From NCBI RefSeq assembly GCF_005484805.1, contig NZ_CP039432.1:4650001-4714000 (forward strand): a DNA stretch of 64,000 nt. The letters are read 5' to 3'. Origin of the DNA: Rhodococcus sp. SGAir0479 (GTDB taxonomy: Bacteria > Actinomycetota > Actinomycetes > Mycobacteriales > Mycobacteriaceae). Within the stretch, counting starts at the first letter, position 1. The number at the start of each line of letters is the position of its first letter. Positions 43,634 to 51,558 of the stretch are shown in pieces. The position numbers and the translations under genes were made by a program. Below the pieces are notes generated by a model. It made no database searches. It was not told the origin of the DNA and was given only the letters and a program-made list of their open reading frames with translations.

Positions 43634-44497
43634 TCACGGGATACGCCGAAATCTGATCCGGTCTCCCGGTCGCAGCTGGGCTGCGGCCGGGAGGTCGTCT
43701 TTCACGACCACCGCGATCACGGGATAGCCGCCCGTCACCGGGTGATCGGCGAGGAACAGCACCGGCATGCCGCTCGGCGGAACCTGCAGGGCGCCGACGG
43801 TCATACCCTCACTCGGCAGCTCGCCGCGGCGGGCGCGGTGCAGCGGGCCCGCTCCGATCAGACGGGCGCCCACCCGGTCGGTGTCGGTGGTGACGGTCCA
43901 CGTCTGCCGCACCAGCGCGGCGCGGGATGCGGGCGTGAACCAGTCGTCGCGCGGGCCCATCCGGAGCCGCAGTTCGGCCGGGTCGGTGGGCGCGGCGGGG
44001 GGCGGGATGAGGTCCTCGGCCGGCAACTCGCCGTGGAGGTCGCCGATCGCGATGCGAGCGCCGTCGCGGATCGGTGCGGGGCCGATCCCCGACAGCGTGT
44101 CGGTGGAGCGGCTGCCGAGGACGGCCGGGACGTCGACACCCCCGCGCACCGCCAGGTACGTGCGCAGGGCCGCGGTCGCGATCCCGATCTGCACCTCCGC
44201 ACCGCTGCGTAGGTGCAGGGTCGAGTAGAGCGGGCGCGGCCGGCCGTCCACGGTGAGCGGGACGGCGGCACCGGTGACCGCGATCGTCACGGGCCCGTTT
44301 GCGCGGGCCCGGAATCCGCCGAGCGTGACCTCCAAGGTGGCGGCGGCCGGATCGTTGCCGACGAGCCGGTTGGCGCCGTCGTGGGCGGCGACGTCGGCGG
44401 CCCCGGAGACCCCCACGCCGAGTGCCGCGTGGCCGGGCCGTCCGCGGTCCTGCACTGTGGTGCGGGGACCGGCGCGCAGGATGTCGAGCGATGGCAT
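43634..44497 (-). CDS. pxpC: 5-oxoprolinase subunit PxpC / biotin-dependent carboxyltransferase family
   Basis: This 287-residue protein belongs to the AHS2 (KipA/PxpC) family: RAGPRTTVQDRGRPGHAALGVGVSGAADV, NRLVGNDPAAATLEVTLGG, YLAVRGGVDVPAVLGSRSTDTLSG and SEGMTVGALQVPPSGMPVLFLADHPVTGGYPVI. PxpC works with PxpA and PxpB to hydrolyse 5-oxoproline with ATP. Here it is about 2.9 kb away from pxpBA, with a ZIP transporter, YeiH and LysR genes between. It is divergent from the ZIP gene. Confidence 0.9.
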   Translation of the reverse strand: MPSLDILRAGPRTTVQDRGRPGHAALGVGVSGAADVAAHDGANRLVGNDPAAATLEVTLGGFRARANGPVTIAVTGAAVPLTVDGRPRPLYSTLHLRSGAEVQIGIATAALRTYLAVRGGVDVPAVLGSRSTDTLSGIGPAPIRDGARIAIGDLHGELPAEDLIPPPAAPTDPAELRLRMGPRDDWFTPASRAALVRQTWTVTTDTDRVGARLIGAGPLHRARRGELPSEGMTVGALQVPPSGMPVLFLADHPVTGGYPVIAVVVKDDLPAAAQLRPGDRIRFRRIP

Positions 44498-44544
44498 GGA
44501 TCGATTGTCGCCGACGGTGCCCGGTGCGGACGACGATCCCTGAT

Positions 44545-44550
44545 TACGAT
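44545..44550 (+). promoter_or_regulatory. -10 element, leaderless ZIP transporter
   Basis: TACGAT lies 6 nt before ATG 44557. It sits in the 59-bp divergent gap with pxpC. Confidence 0.5.
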
Positions 44551-44556
44551 CGGCCG

Positions 44557-45246
44557 ATGCTCACAGCTGTACTCTACGGACTCGGCACCGCGCTGCCGCT
44601 GTTGATCGGCGCGTGGATCGGTCTGCGCTACGACCTTCCCCGGCCACTGTTGGCCGCTCTCATGGCTTTCGGTGCCGGCACCATGGTGGCCGCGGTGTCG
44701 TCCGAACTTTTCGCTCCCGCGTTCGCGATGGAGGGCGTGTGGGTCGCGGGCGCAGCGCTGCTCGCCGGCGCGCTGGTGTACGTGCTGGCCGACCACCTCA
44801 TCGAGAACAAGCTCGGGCCCGCCGCGCTGGGATGGGCGTTGATGCTCGGTGCCCTGCTCGACGGCATCCCGGAGAACACCGCCCTGGGTGTCTCCCTCAT
44901 GGAGGGCGGGGGAGTGGTGCTGCTGGTCGCCGTCGCGGTGGGCAACGTTCCCGAATCCGTCGCGGGTGCGGCGTCGATGCGGAACCAGCGCGGCTTCGAC
45001 GCGCGGCGCGCGCTGCGGGTGTGGGCGATCACCGCGGCGGTGCTGGTGCTCGTCGTCGTCGCCGCGAATGCGATCTCCGACAACATCTCCGACGGCAGCA
45101 TCGCCGTCGTCCAGGCGTTCGCGGGTGGCGCGACCATCGCGGTGCTCGCCGACTCGCTGATGCCCGAGGCGTACCGCGAGGGCGGCTGGTGGGTGGGGTT
45201 GTCCACCGCGCTCGGATTCCTCGTAGCCTTCGCGCTCGGTGCCTGA
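44557..45246 (+). CDS. ZIP-family metal transporter
   Basis: This 229-residue polytopic protein has about eight helices. The metal-binding signatures of the ZIP family appear as LDGIPENTALGVSL (helix 4) and VGNVPESVAGA (helix 5). ZIP proteins import Zn2+ or other divalent ions. The usual His of helix 4 is Asn here (PENTAL), so metal preference is unclear. No Zur-like site was found at its promoter. Confidence 0.87.
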   Translation: MLTAVLYGLGTALPLLIGAWIGLRYDLPRPLLAALMAFGAGTMVAAVSSELFAPAFAMEGVWVAGAALLAGALVYVLADHLIENKLGPAALGWALMLGALLDGIPENTALGVSLMEGGGVVLLVAVAVGNVPESVAGAASMRNQRGFDARRALRVWAITAAVLVLVVVAANAISDNISDGSIAVVQAFAGGATIAVLADSLMPEAYREGGWWVGLSTALGFLVAFALGA

Positions 45247-45260
45247 CCGGGACGGGCGTC

Positions 45261-46298
45261 TCAGTTCACGAGCAGCACACCGGTCAGCGCGATCGCCGCG
45301 ACCCAGACGGTCGACAGTGCGGCCAGGGCCAGGGGGCGGGGACCGACCTTGCGGATCGTCGCGACGTGGACGCCCGTCCCGAGCGCGAACATCGCCGCGG
45401 TCAGCAGCGCCGTCTGCGCCGTCTTGGCGGCGGTGAGGACGGCGTCGGGCACCAGTCCCGTCGATCGCGCTGCGGCACAGGCCAGGAACGCGACGACGAA
45501 CAGCGGCACCAGCGGCGGCCGGGTGCCCTCCGCCGCCCCGTCGGTCCGACGCCGCTGCTGCAGACCGATCACGGCCATCACCGGTGCCAGCATCACCACG
45601 CGCGCGAGCTTGACGACGGCAGCGACCGCGAGCGCGCCGCCGCCGATGGCGCCGCCCGCCGCGATGACCTGGGCCACTTCGTGGATCGAGCCGCCGGCCC
45701 ACATCCCGGCCTCGTGTTCGTCCAGACCCAGCGCCCGCGCGAGCAGCGGGACGACCGGGATCATCAGGGTTCCGAAGATCACCACGAGCGCGACCGCGGT
45801 GAGGACCTCTTCCTCCTCGGCGTCGACCACCCCGTCCACCGCGGCCGTCGCGGCGGCGCCGCAGATCGAGAAGCCACAGGCGATCAGCAGGCGCTGGGTC
45901 CAGCTCAGTCCGAGCCATCGGCCCACCGTCATGGTCCCGGTGATGCCCAGGACGACGATCGCGACGACGACGCCGATCATGCCCCAGCCGAGTCCCACGA
46001 TGTCGCTGAGCATCAGCTGGAGTCCCAGTAGCGCGATGCCCACCCGCAGGAGCTTCTTCGACGAGAACGTCAAGCCCGGCCGGAGCGTCGTGGGCAGGTG
46101 CACGGTGTTGGCGGCGACCGCGCCCAGCACGATCGCGATCAGCAGGGGGCTGACGGTCGGAAGCAGACGACCCACACCCATGGCGAGGGCGGTCGCGACC
46201 GCGGCGACGGCCACGCCCGGCACCAGGGGTGCGGTGGCCTCCCGCACGCGTGCCGGAAGCGCGGGGACGGTGGTGTGCTGGTCGACAGGACTGCCCAT
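45261..46298 (-). CDS. YeiH-type putative sulfate exporter family protein
   Basis: This 345-residue, 10-helix membrane protein belongs to the UPF0324/YeiH (PSE) family: LLIAIVLGAVAANTVHLPTTLRPGLTFSSKKLLRVGIALLGLQL, IACGFSICGAAATAA and GMWAGGSIHEVAQVIAAG. In enterobacteria YeiH is controlled by the LysR protein YeiE, which responds to sulfite. The same divergent pairing exists here. The transported compound is not known from sequence. Confidence 0.88.
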   Translation of the reverse strand: MGSPVDQHTTVPALPARVREATAPLVPGVAVAAVATALAMGVGRLLPTVSPLLIAIVLGAVAANTVHLPTTLRPGLTFSSKKLLRVGIALLGLQLMLSDIVGLGWGMIGVVVAIVVLGITGTMTVGRWLGLSWTQRLLIACGFSICGAAATAAVDGVVDAEEEEVLTAVALVVIFGTLMIPVVPLLARALGLDEHEAGMWAGGSIHEVAQVIAAGGAIGGGALAVAAVVKLARVVMLAPVMAVIGLQQRRRTDGAAEGTRPPLVPLFVVAFLACAAARSTGLVPDAVLTAAKTAQTALLTAAMFALGTGVHVATIRKVGPRPLALAALSTVWVAAIALTGVLLVN

Positions 46299-46353
46299 GG
46301 TGTCCAGCGTCGGGCACCGAACGGCTGTTCGGTAGCCGGATATTCCGCATGAG

Positions 46354-46374
46354 GACATATCGATCGGATATGTC
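46354..46374. promoter_or_regulatory. LysR-type operator candidate
   Basis: GACATAT and ATATGTC form a perfect 7-bp inverted repeat around a 7-nt centre that is itself nearly palindromic (CGATCGG). It fits the T-N11-A type of LysR boxes and lies between the divergent YeiH and LysR genes, across the expected -35 region of the LysR promoter. Confidence 0.65.
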
Positions 46375-46388
46375 AATAGTTGGGCGCA

Positions 46389-46394
46389 TAGAAT
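46389..46394 (+). promoter_or_regulatory. -10 element, leaderless LysR gene
   Basis: TAGAAT lies 6 nt before ATG 46401. The operator-like palindrome ends 14 nt upstream of it. Confidence 0.5.
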
Positions 46395-46400
46395 CTCGGG

Positions 46401-47327
46401 ATGCCTCGCCGCTGGCCCGAACTCGACGTCCTCGAACTCCTCGTGGGGGTCGACGATCACGGAAGTCTCAGCGCGGCAAGCAGGAACGCGGGAATGGCGC
46501 AGCCGAACGCGAGCCGTGCGATCAAGCAACTCGAGCGTCATTTCGGGATGCCGCTGGTGGAGCGCCGCACCACCGGATCGACCCTCACTCCCCAGGGCAC
46601 GGTGATCGTGCACTGGGCCCGGCGGGTGCTCGCGGAGGCGCATCGGCTGCTCGACGTCGCCGACGGGCTGCGCGCCGAACGGGCCGCGGAGCTCACGATC
46701 AGCGCGAGCATGACGGTCGCCGAGCATCTGCTGCCGGGCTGGCTCGGCCGCTTCCGGGCCCTCGACACCGGCGTCACCATCCACCTCCAGGTACTCAACT
46801 CGAGTCAGGTGTTCGAGCGGCTCGAGTCCGGTGCGTGCGACATCGGGTTCGTCGAGTCCCCGACGGTGCCGCGCACACTGCACAGCGTGACCGTCGCCCG
46901 TGACCGGCTGGTCGTGGTCGTGCCCGCCACGCATCCGTGGGCCCGTCGCCGGAAGCCGATCGCGGTGCAGGAACTGGCGCAGACGCCCCTCGTCGTCCGG
47001 GAGCCCGGCTCGGGGACCCGCACCACCCTCGACGTCGCGCTGCGAGATTTCGAGCGCACGCCACCGCTGCTCGAACTCGGCAGCGCCGCGGCGATCCGGA
47101 CCAGCGTCGTCGCGGGGGTCGGTCCCGCGGTGATGAGCACGCTCGCGGTCGAGGAACAGGTCGCGTCGGGCGAACTGAAGGTGGTGGACGTCGAGGGGTT
47201 GGTCCTCGACCGCAGTCTCCGCGCGGTGTGGCGCGGGCCGCGGCAGCTGACGGGCCCCGCCGGTGATCTGGTGCGCATGATGCGCCGCACGGGCGGCGAC
47301 CGGGCCCCCCGGGCGCAGGCCCGCTGA
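46401..47327 (+). CDS. LysR-family regulator (YeiE-like context)
   Basis: This 308-residue regulator has an N-terminal winged helix (LELLVGVDDHGSLSAASRNAGMAQPNASRAIKQLERHFGMPLVERRT) and a periplasmic-binding-like effector domain (LTISASMTVAEHLLPGWL, PLVVREPGSGTRTTLDVALRDF). The effector domain type is that of CysL/YeiE/CbbR regulators. It probably controls the divergent YeiH-type gene and itself through the palindrome between them. Effector unknown; sulfite or another anion is suggested by the family. Confidence 0.9.
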   Translation: MPRRWPELDVLELLVGVDDHGSLSAASRNAGMAQPNASRAIKQLERHFGMPLVERRTTGSTLTPQGTVIVHWARRVLAEAHRLLDVADGLRAERAAELTISASMTVAEHLLPGWLGRFRALDTGVTIHLQVLNSSQVFERLESGACDIGFVESPTVPRTLHSVTVARDRLVVVVPATHPWARRRKPIAVQELAQTPLVVREPGSGTRTTLDVALRDFERTPPLLELGSAAAIRTSVVAGVGPAVMSTLAVEEQVASGELKVVDVEGLVLDRSLRAVWRGPRQLTGPAGDLVRMMRRTGGDRAPRAQAR

Positions 47328-47360
47328 ACCCGTGCCGGGAGGGCCCGGTGCGAAGCCGGC

Positions 47361-47966
47361 TCAGGCGGCGACGAAGGTGACCGCCGCGCCGGGCCGCAGC
47401 AGAGCCGGCGGGTCGCGGTCGACGTCCCACATGCGCTCGGTGGTGGTTCCGATCAGCTGCCATCCGCCGGGGGAGCTGCGGGGGTAGACCCCCGAGAACT
47501 CGCCCGCCAGCCCCACCGCGCCGGCCGGGACGACGGTGCGCGGGGAGGACCGCCGGGGCACGTGCAGGCGGGTGTCCCCGGCCACGAGGTAACCGAAGCC
47601 GGGACTGAACCCGGCGAACGCGACCGTCCACACCTGCCCGGTGTGCGCGGCGATCACGCCGTCGACGCCGAGCCCGGTCAGCGCGGCCACCTCGGCGAGG
47701 TCCGGGCCGTCGTAGTGCACGGTGATCTCGACCGGATCCGCCGTCACCGTCTCGTCCGCGGCCGAGGGTGTGGTCGTCCGTATCCAGCCCGCGACCACGT
47801 CGGGGCGGACCCCGTCGAACCGGACCAGGATCGTGCGGGCGGCGGGCACCAGATCGGTCACGGCGGGGTGCGGGTGCGCGGCCATCGCGCGGTAGTGCGC
47901 GAGTGTCGAATCGAGCCCGTCGTACTCCGCCAGCAGGGCGCGGTCGCCCACGTCGAGGATGCGCAT
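47361..47966 (-). CDS. pxpB: 5-oxoprolinase subunit PxpB
   Basis: This 201-residue AHS1/KipI family protein has the start [36 protein letters not shown], and the diagnostic FAGFSPGFGYLVAGDTRLHVPRRSSPRTVVPAGAVGLAGEFSGVYPRSSPGGWQLIG. It pairs with PxpC to form the ATP-dependent part of oxoprolinase. ATG 47966 overlaps the pxpA stop by one base. Confidence 0.93.
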   Translation of the reverse strand: MRILDVGDRALLAEYDGLDSTLAHYRAMAAHPHPAVTDLVPAARTILVRFDGVRPDVVAGWIRTTTPSAADETVTADPVEITVHYDGPDLAEVAALTGLGVDGVIAAHTGQVWTVAFAGFSPGFGYLVAGDTRLHVPRRSSPRTVVPAGAVGLAGEFSGVYPRSSPGGWQLIGTTTERMWDVDRDPPALLRPGAAVTFVAA

Positions 47967-48724
47967 CAGACGAACGGTTTCACGTGGATCTTCTCGTCGT
48001 CGAGCAGCTTGCGGATCGCCGCGGCCATCTCGACGGCGGCGGGTGTGTCGCCGTGGACGCAGATCGTCTGCGCCGGCACGACGATGCGGGTGCCGTCGAT
48101 CGCGTCGATCGTCCCGGTCGTCACCAGCTGCAGCACCCGCCGCGCGACGAGATCCGGATCGTGCACGACGGCGCCGGCCTCGGTCCGCGGGACCAGCGTG
48201 CCCTCCGGCGTGTAGGCGCGGTCGGCGAACGCCTCCGTGACGACGCGCAGACCGGCGCGCTCCGCCTCCTCGAGGAACGCGGAACCGGGGAGTCCGAGCA
48301 CCGGCAGCGACGGGTTCACGGCCCGTACGGCATCGACGACGGCGCGCGCCTGGTCGCGGTGCCGAACGATCGCGTTGTACAGCGCGCCGTGCGGTTTCAC
48401 GTACGTGACCGCCGAGCCGGCGGTGCGGGCGAGCGCGTCGAGGGCGCCGATCTGGTAGATGACGTCGGCGGTCAGATCGGCCGCGGCGACGTCGATGAAC
48501 CGGCGCCCGAACCCGGCGAGGTCGCGGTAGCCGACCTGCGCCCCGATCCGCACCTCGCGCTCGGCCGCGTCCCGGCACGTGCGCAGCAGCGTCGCGGGAT
48601 CGCCGGCATGGAACCCGGCCGCGACGTTGGCGCTCGTGACGAGGTCGAGCATCGCCGCGTCGTCACCGAGGGTCCACGCGCCGAAACTCTCGCCGAGGTC
48701 GCTGTTGAGATCGATCACCGCCAC
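47966..48724 (-). CDS. pxpA: 5-oxoprolinase subunit PxpA (LamB/YcsF family)
   Basis: This 252-residue protein has the PxpA signature [39 protein letters not shown], then HGALYNAI and [11 protein letters not shown]. It hydrolyses 5-oxoproline using the PxpBC subunits. GTG 48724 is supported by a TAGGAT -10 at 7 nt, so it is probably transcribed separately from the arylsulfatase upstream. Confidence 0.94.
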   Translation of the reverse strand: MAVIDLNSDLGESFGAWTLGDDAAMLDLVTSANVAAGFHAGDPATLLRTCRDAAEREVRIGAQVGYRDLAGFGRRFIDVAAADLTADVIYQIGALDALARTAGSAVTYVKPHGALYNAIVRHRDQARAVVDAVRAVNPSLPVLGLPGSAFLEEAERAGLRVVTEAFADRAYTPEGTLVPRTEAGAVVHDPDLVARRVLQLVTTGTIDAIDGTRIVVPAQTICVHGDTPAAVEMAAAIRKLLDDEKIHVKPFV

Positions 48725-48731
48725 GGTGTCG

Positions 48732-48737
48732 ATCCTA
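48732..48737 (-). promoter_or_regulatory. -10 element, leaderless pxpA
   Basis: On the minus strand TAGGAT lies 7 nt before GTG 48724, in the 24-bp gap after the arylsulfatase gene. Confidence 0.5.
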
Positions 48738-48748
48738 GGCCGTCCCCG

Positions 48749-51070
48749 TCAGTCGGCGACCTGCTCGTACTCGCGTTCGGCGGCGGTGACCACGGCGGCC
48801 GGGCTGCGAACCGCGCCGGGGTGGTACGTGACGGCGCGCAGATCACCGCGGTACCGGAACACACCCCGCCTCCGCCGCAGATCCCACGACACCGGACCGC
48901 GGGCGTCCAGACCCACGGAGATACCAGTCCACGGCGCCATCCCGATCAGCTGGACCTGCCCGGTCAGCGCGCCGGTGGCCCGGCCGTCGACGGTGACGGC
49001 GAAGTCCCAGCGCAGTGCGGGGACGACGGTGGCCCGCAGACCCACCTTCCGGGTACCGGCCGGGACGGGACCGCCGTCCACCTCGGTGTAGGCACCGAAA
49101 GCGTTGTAACCGAACACGAGCCGGTCGTGCTCGACGTACAGCAGGTACCCGCCCTGCAGATCCCCGTGCGCCACCAGCACGCCCTCGTCGCCCGCGCGGA
49201 ATCCGGCCAGATCGACGTCGACCTCGAAGTCGCGAAAGCCGATCAGCCGCGACGACCGGTAGCGCTCGAGCGTCGGGGTGCCCGCGAGGATGCGCACCGG
49301 CCGGGTGTAGCGGTCCTCGTCGGGCCGGCGGACCGCGCCCACCGCGTTGCCCAGCAGCGGGAACACGGTGTTGGCCCAGGCGGCGTCGTCCCACGCCTGC
49401 GCCAGCTCGGCGACCTTCTCCGGGAACCGGCCGGCCAGGTCGTGCAGTTCGGTGGGGTCGGACCGGACGTCGAACAGCTGCCAGCGGGGGTCGTCGAGGT
49501 CCGCGCCGCGGTCGAGGAGCGTCGGGTTCAACGCCAGCAGCTTCCAGCCGTCGCGGTAGTAGCCGCGGTTGCCGGTCATCTCGGTGTACTGCTCGGTGTG
49601 CGCGGAACGAGCGGCCGGGTCGCGCAGCACGCCGGCCACCGACGTGCCGTCGAACGACTTGGCCGGCAGCCCCTTCCGCGACGCCGGAGGTTCGACGCCC
49701 GTCAGCTCGAGGAGCGTGGGGGCGAGGTCGGTGACGTACGCGAACTCGGTGCGCACACCGGCGTCGGCGTCGTCGCGCCGCAGTCCGGCCGGCCACGACA
49801 CCAGCAGCGGCACCCGCACCCCGCCGGCGTACGACTGGCCCTTGAAGAAGCGGAAGGGCGTGTTGGACGCCTGCGCCCACCCCCGCGGGTAGTGGACGCC
49901 CAGGCGGGCGGTGCCGATCAGCGCGGGGTCGTGCGGGACGTCGCCCACCCACTCCGGATCGTGTACGTGGGCGAACTCGGCGAAGTAACTCCGGGTCCCC
50001 TCCGGCCCGCCCTCCGCGGTGCCGCCGTTGTCGGAGGTGAACACGACGATCGTGTTGTCCCGCTCGCCGAGCTCGTCGAGCGTGTCGAGGATGCGACCCA
50101 CCGACTGGTCCACGGAGTCCACCATGGCGGCGTACACCTCCATGTAGCGCGCGTACCGCTGCTGCTGCTCGGCGGTGAGCGCGTCCCACGGCGGGACGTC
50201 GAAACCGTCCAGGGTGTTGCGCGCGTCCTCGGTGCCCGGCGGGAACAGGCCCATCGCGAGCTGGGATGCGAAGCGGGACCGGCGGATCCGATCCCATCCC
50301 TGTGCGTACCGGCCCCGGTACCCGGCGATGTCGGTGTCCTTGGCCTGCAGTGGACCGTGCATCGCGACGTGGGCGAAGTAGAGGAAGAACGGCTTGTCCG
50401 CGTCGTGTGCGCGCAGGTCCTTGATGTACGACACGGCCCGGTCGGTGAGGTCGTCGGTCAGGTAGTAGTCCTCGGGGTAGTCGTCGACGTCCACCACCGA
50501 GTTGTCGGAGATCAGCTGGTTCGGATGGAAGAACGAGTTCAACCCCTCGAGCGAGCCGTAGTACCGGTCGAAGCCGCGCTGCGTCGGCCACGAGTCCCGG
50601 TCCCGGCCGGGGCTCATGTTCGCGTCCCGGACCAGGTGCCACTTGCCGACGGCATACGTGGCGTAACCACCGGCGCGCAGGATCTCGGGAAGGGTGAGGA
50701 CGTCGTCGGCGAGTTCGAGGCGCACGCCCGGGAAGCCCGGGTCGGCGTTGGCGACGAAGCCGTATCCGGCGCGGTGCGGGTTGAGACCGGTCAGCAGGGC
50801 GGCGCGGGAGGGCGAGCACAGCGGGGTGGTGTGGTAGTTCGTGAACCGCACGCCCTCCGCCGCGATGCGGTCCAGGTTGGGGGTGTCGATCTCGGACCCG
50901 TACGGACCGATGTCGGAGTAGCCCATGTCGTCGACCAGGACGACGACGACGTTGGGCGCACCCGGCCGTGCAGTCGTCGTGGCGGGCCAGCTGGGCGTCG
51001 AATCAGCCGCGGTGCGACCGATTCTGCCCTCGAAACCCTCGTAACCTCGCGCGTACGGCGGAACGGTCAT
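48749..51070 (-). CDS. Arylsulfatase, formylglycine-dependent
   Basis: This 773-residue type I sulfatase hydrolyses sulfate esters. The modification site is Cys85 in TTPLCSPSRAALLTG, which must be converted to formylglycine. Metal ligands appear in VVVLVDDMGYSD and FTSDNGGTAEG; AVGKWHL and FAHVAMHGP follow the family pattern. There is no signal peptide, so it is cytoplasmic and its substrates must be imported. A C-terminal ~200-residue beta domain resembles AtsA-type enzymes. AGAAGG lies 9 nt before ATG 51070. It is divergent from the ABC/AtsK-like operon. Confidence 0.93.
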   Translation of the reverse strand: MTVPPYARGYEGFEGRIGRTAADSTPSWPATTTARPGAPNVVVVLVDDMGYSDIGPYGSEIDTPNLDRIAAEGVRFTNYHTTPLCSPSRAALLTGLNPHRAGYGFVANADPGFPGVRLELADDVLTLPEILRAGGYATYAVGKWHLVRDANMSPGRDRDSWPTQRGFDRYYGSLEGLNSFFHPNQLISDNSVVDVDDYPEDYYLTDDLTDRAVSYIKDLRAHDADKPFFLYFAHVAMHGPLQAKDTDIAGYRGRYAQGWDRIRRSRFASQLAMGLFPPGTEDARNTLDGFDVPPWDALTAEQQQRYARYMEVYAAMVDSVDQSVGRILDTLDELGERDNTIVVFTSDNGGTAEGGPEGTRSYFAEFAHVHDPEWVGDVPHDPALIGTARLGVHYPRGWAQASNTPFRFFKGQSYAGGVRVPLLVSWPAGLRRDDADAGVRTEFAYVTDLAPTLLELTGVEPPASRKGLPAKSFDGTSVAGVLRDPAARSAHTEQYTEMTGNRGYYRDGWKLLALNPTLLDRGADLDDPRWQLFDVRSDPTELHDLAGRFPEKVAELAQAWDDAAWANTVFPLLGNAVGAVRRPDEDRYTRPVRILAGTPTLERYRSSRLIGFRDFEVDVDLAGFRAGDEGVLVAHGDLQGGYLLYVEHDRLVFGYNAFGAYTEVDGGPVPAGTRKVGLRATVVPALRWDFAVTVDGRATGALTGQVQLIGMAPWTGISVGLDARGPVSWDLRRRRGVFRYRGDLRAVTYHPGAVRSPAAVVTAAEREYEQVAD

Positions 51071-51225
51071 GTCGGACAACCTTCTTTCTGCGGATCGCCC
51101 CAGGGAACCATGTGCTCGGCGCGGGGGGCCACGGTTGCGATCCCGGCGAGCAAAAGTCGCGCCAGGTCACGCGGACGCGCCCGCCGAGAATGGTGCGTGA
51201 AGCGGCGATCCGGAGTCCGAACGGG

Positions 51226-51254
51226 TTGTGGCGGAGGCGCTCTCGGGCTACCGT
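51226..51254 (+). promoter_or_regulatory. Leaderless promoter of the cysteine leader/ABC operon
   Basis: A -35 TTGTGG (51226-51231), a 17-nt spacer and a -10 TACCGT (51249-51254) are followed after 7 nt by ATG 51262. Both hexamers and both distances are near ideal for a leaderless actinobacterial promoter. Confidence 0.7.
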
Positions 51255-51261
51255 CCTCGCC

Positions 51262-51393
51262 ATGCCCAGGAGCCGGACGACCACCCAGCACGTCACCTAC
51301 GTGACGTTCGCGCTGGGTGCGCGGCTCCCGCTGGCGCGGGAGCTGTGTTGTCGCAGCTGTCCCGGTCGCGCCCCCGTGCGCACCCACGGCTGA
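51262..51393 (+). CDS. Cysteine-containing leader ORF (putative attenuator)
   Basis: A 43-residue ORF begins at the predicted transcription start and ends 165 nt before the substrate-binding protein gene. It starts MPRSRTTTQ and carries LCCRSC, with Cys codons at 51346, 51349 and 51358. A 7-bp hairpin (51325-51342) precedes these codons and further inverted repeats follow the stop. Composition (many Arg, Thr, Pro) does not suggest a folded protein. Its place before a sulfur-scavenging operon matches cysteine-responsive leaderless short ORFs of mycobacteria. Confidence 0.6.
   Translation: MPRSRTTTQHVTYVTFALGARLPLARELCCRSCPGRAPVRTHG
51325..51342 (+). promoter_or_regulatory. Hairpin just before the leader Cys codons
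   Basis: CTCCCGC and GCGGGAG pair perfectly across the 4-nt loop TGGC, ending 3 nt before the TGT-TGT codons. A translating ribosome would melt it; it could compete with later structures. Confidence 0.4.
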
Positions 51394-51485
51394 GCTGCAT
51401 CGCGTCCGACGTCGACGAGCGATTGCCGTCTGCCGTCGTCTGTCGCCTTCCCCGTTTCTCGCCCGACGGGCGTGCGGGCGCCGCT

Positions 51486-51502
51486 CCGGTCCATGCGACC
51501 GG
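51486..51502 (+). promoter_or_regulatory. Hairpin in the leader region before the substrate-binding protein gene
   Basis: CCGGTC and GACCGG pair around the loop CATGC, about 57 nt before GTG 51559. The surrounding GC-rich direct repeats (GGGCGCCGC twice) can form alternative folds. The role is unproven. Confidence 0.3.
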
Positions 51503-51558
51503 GCGCGGGCGCCGCCGCCCCCGGGATCACCCTCACCGTCCGAAGGGCTGGATCACCC

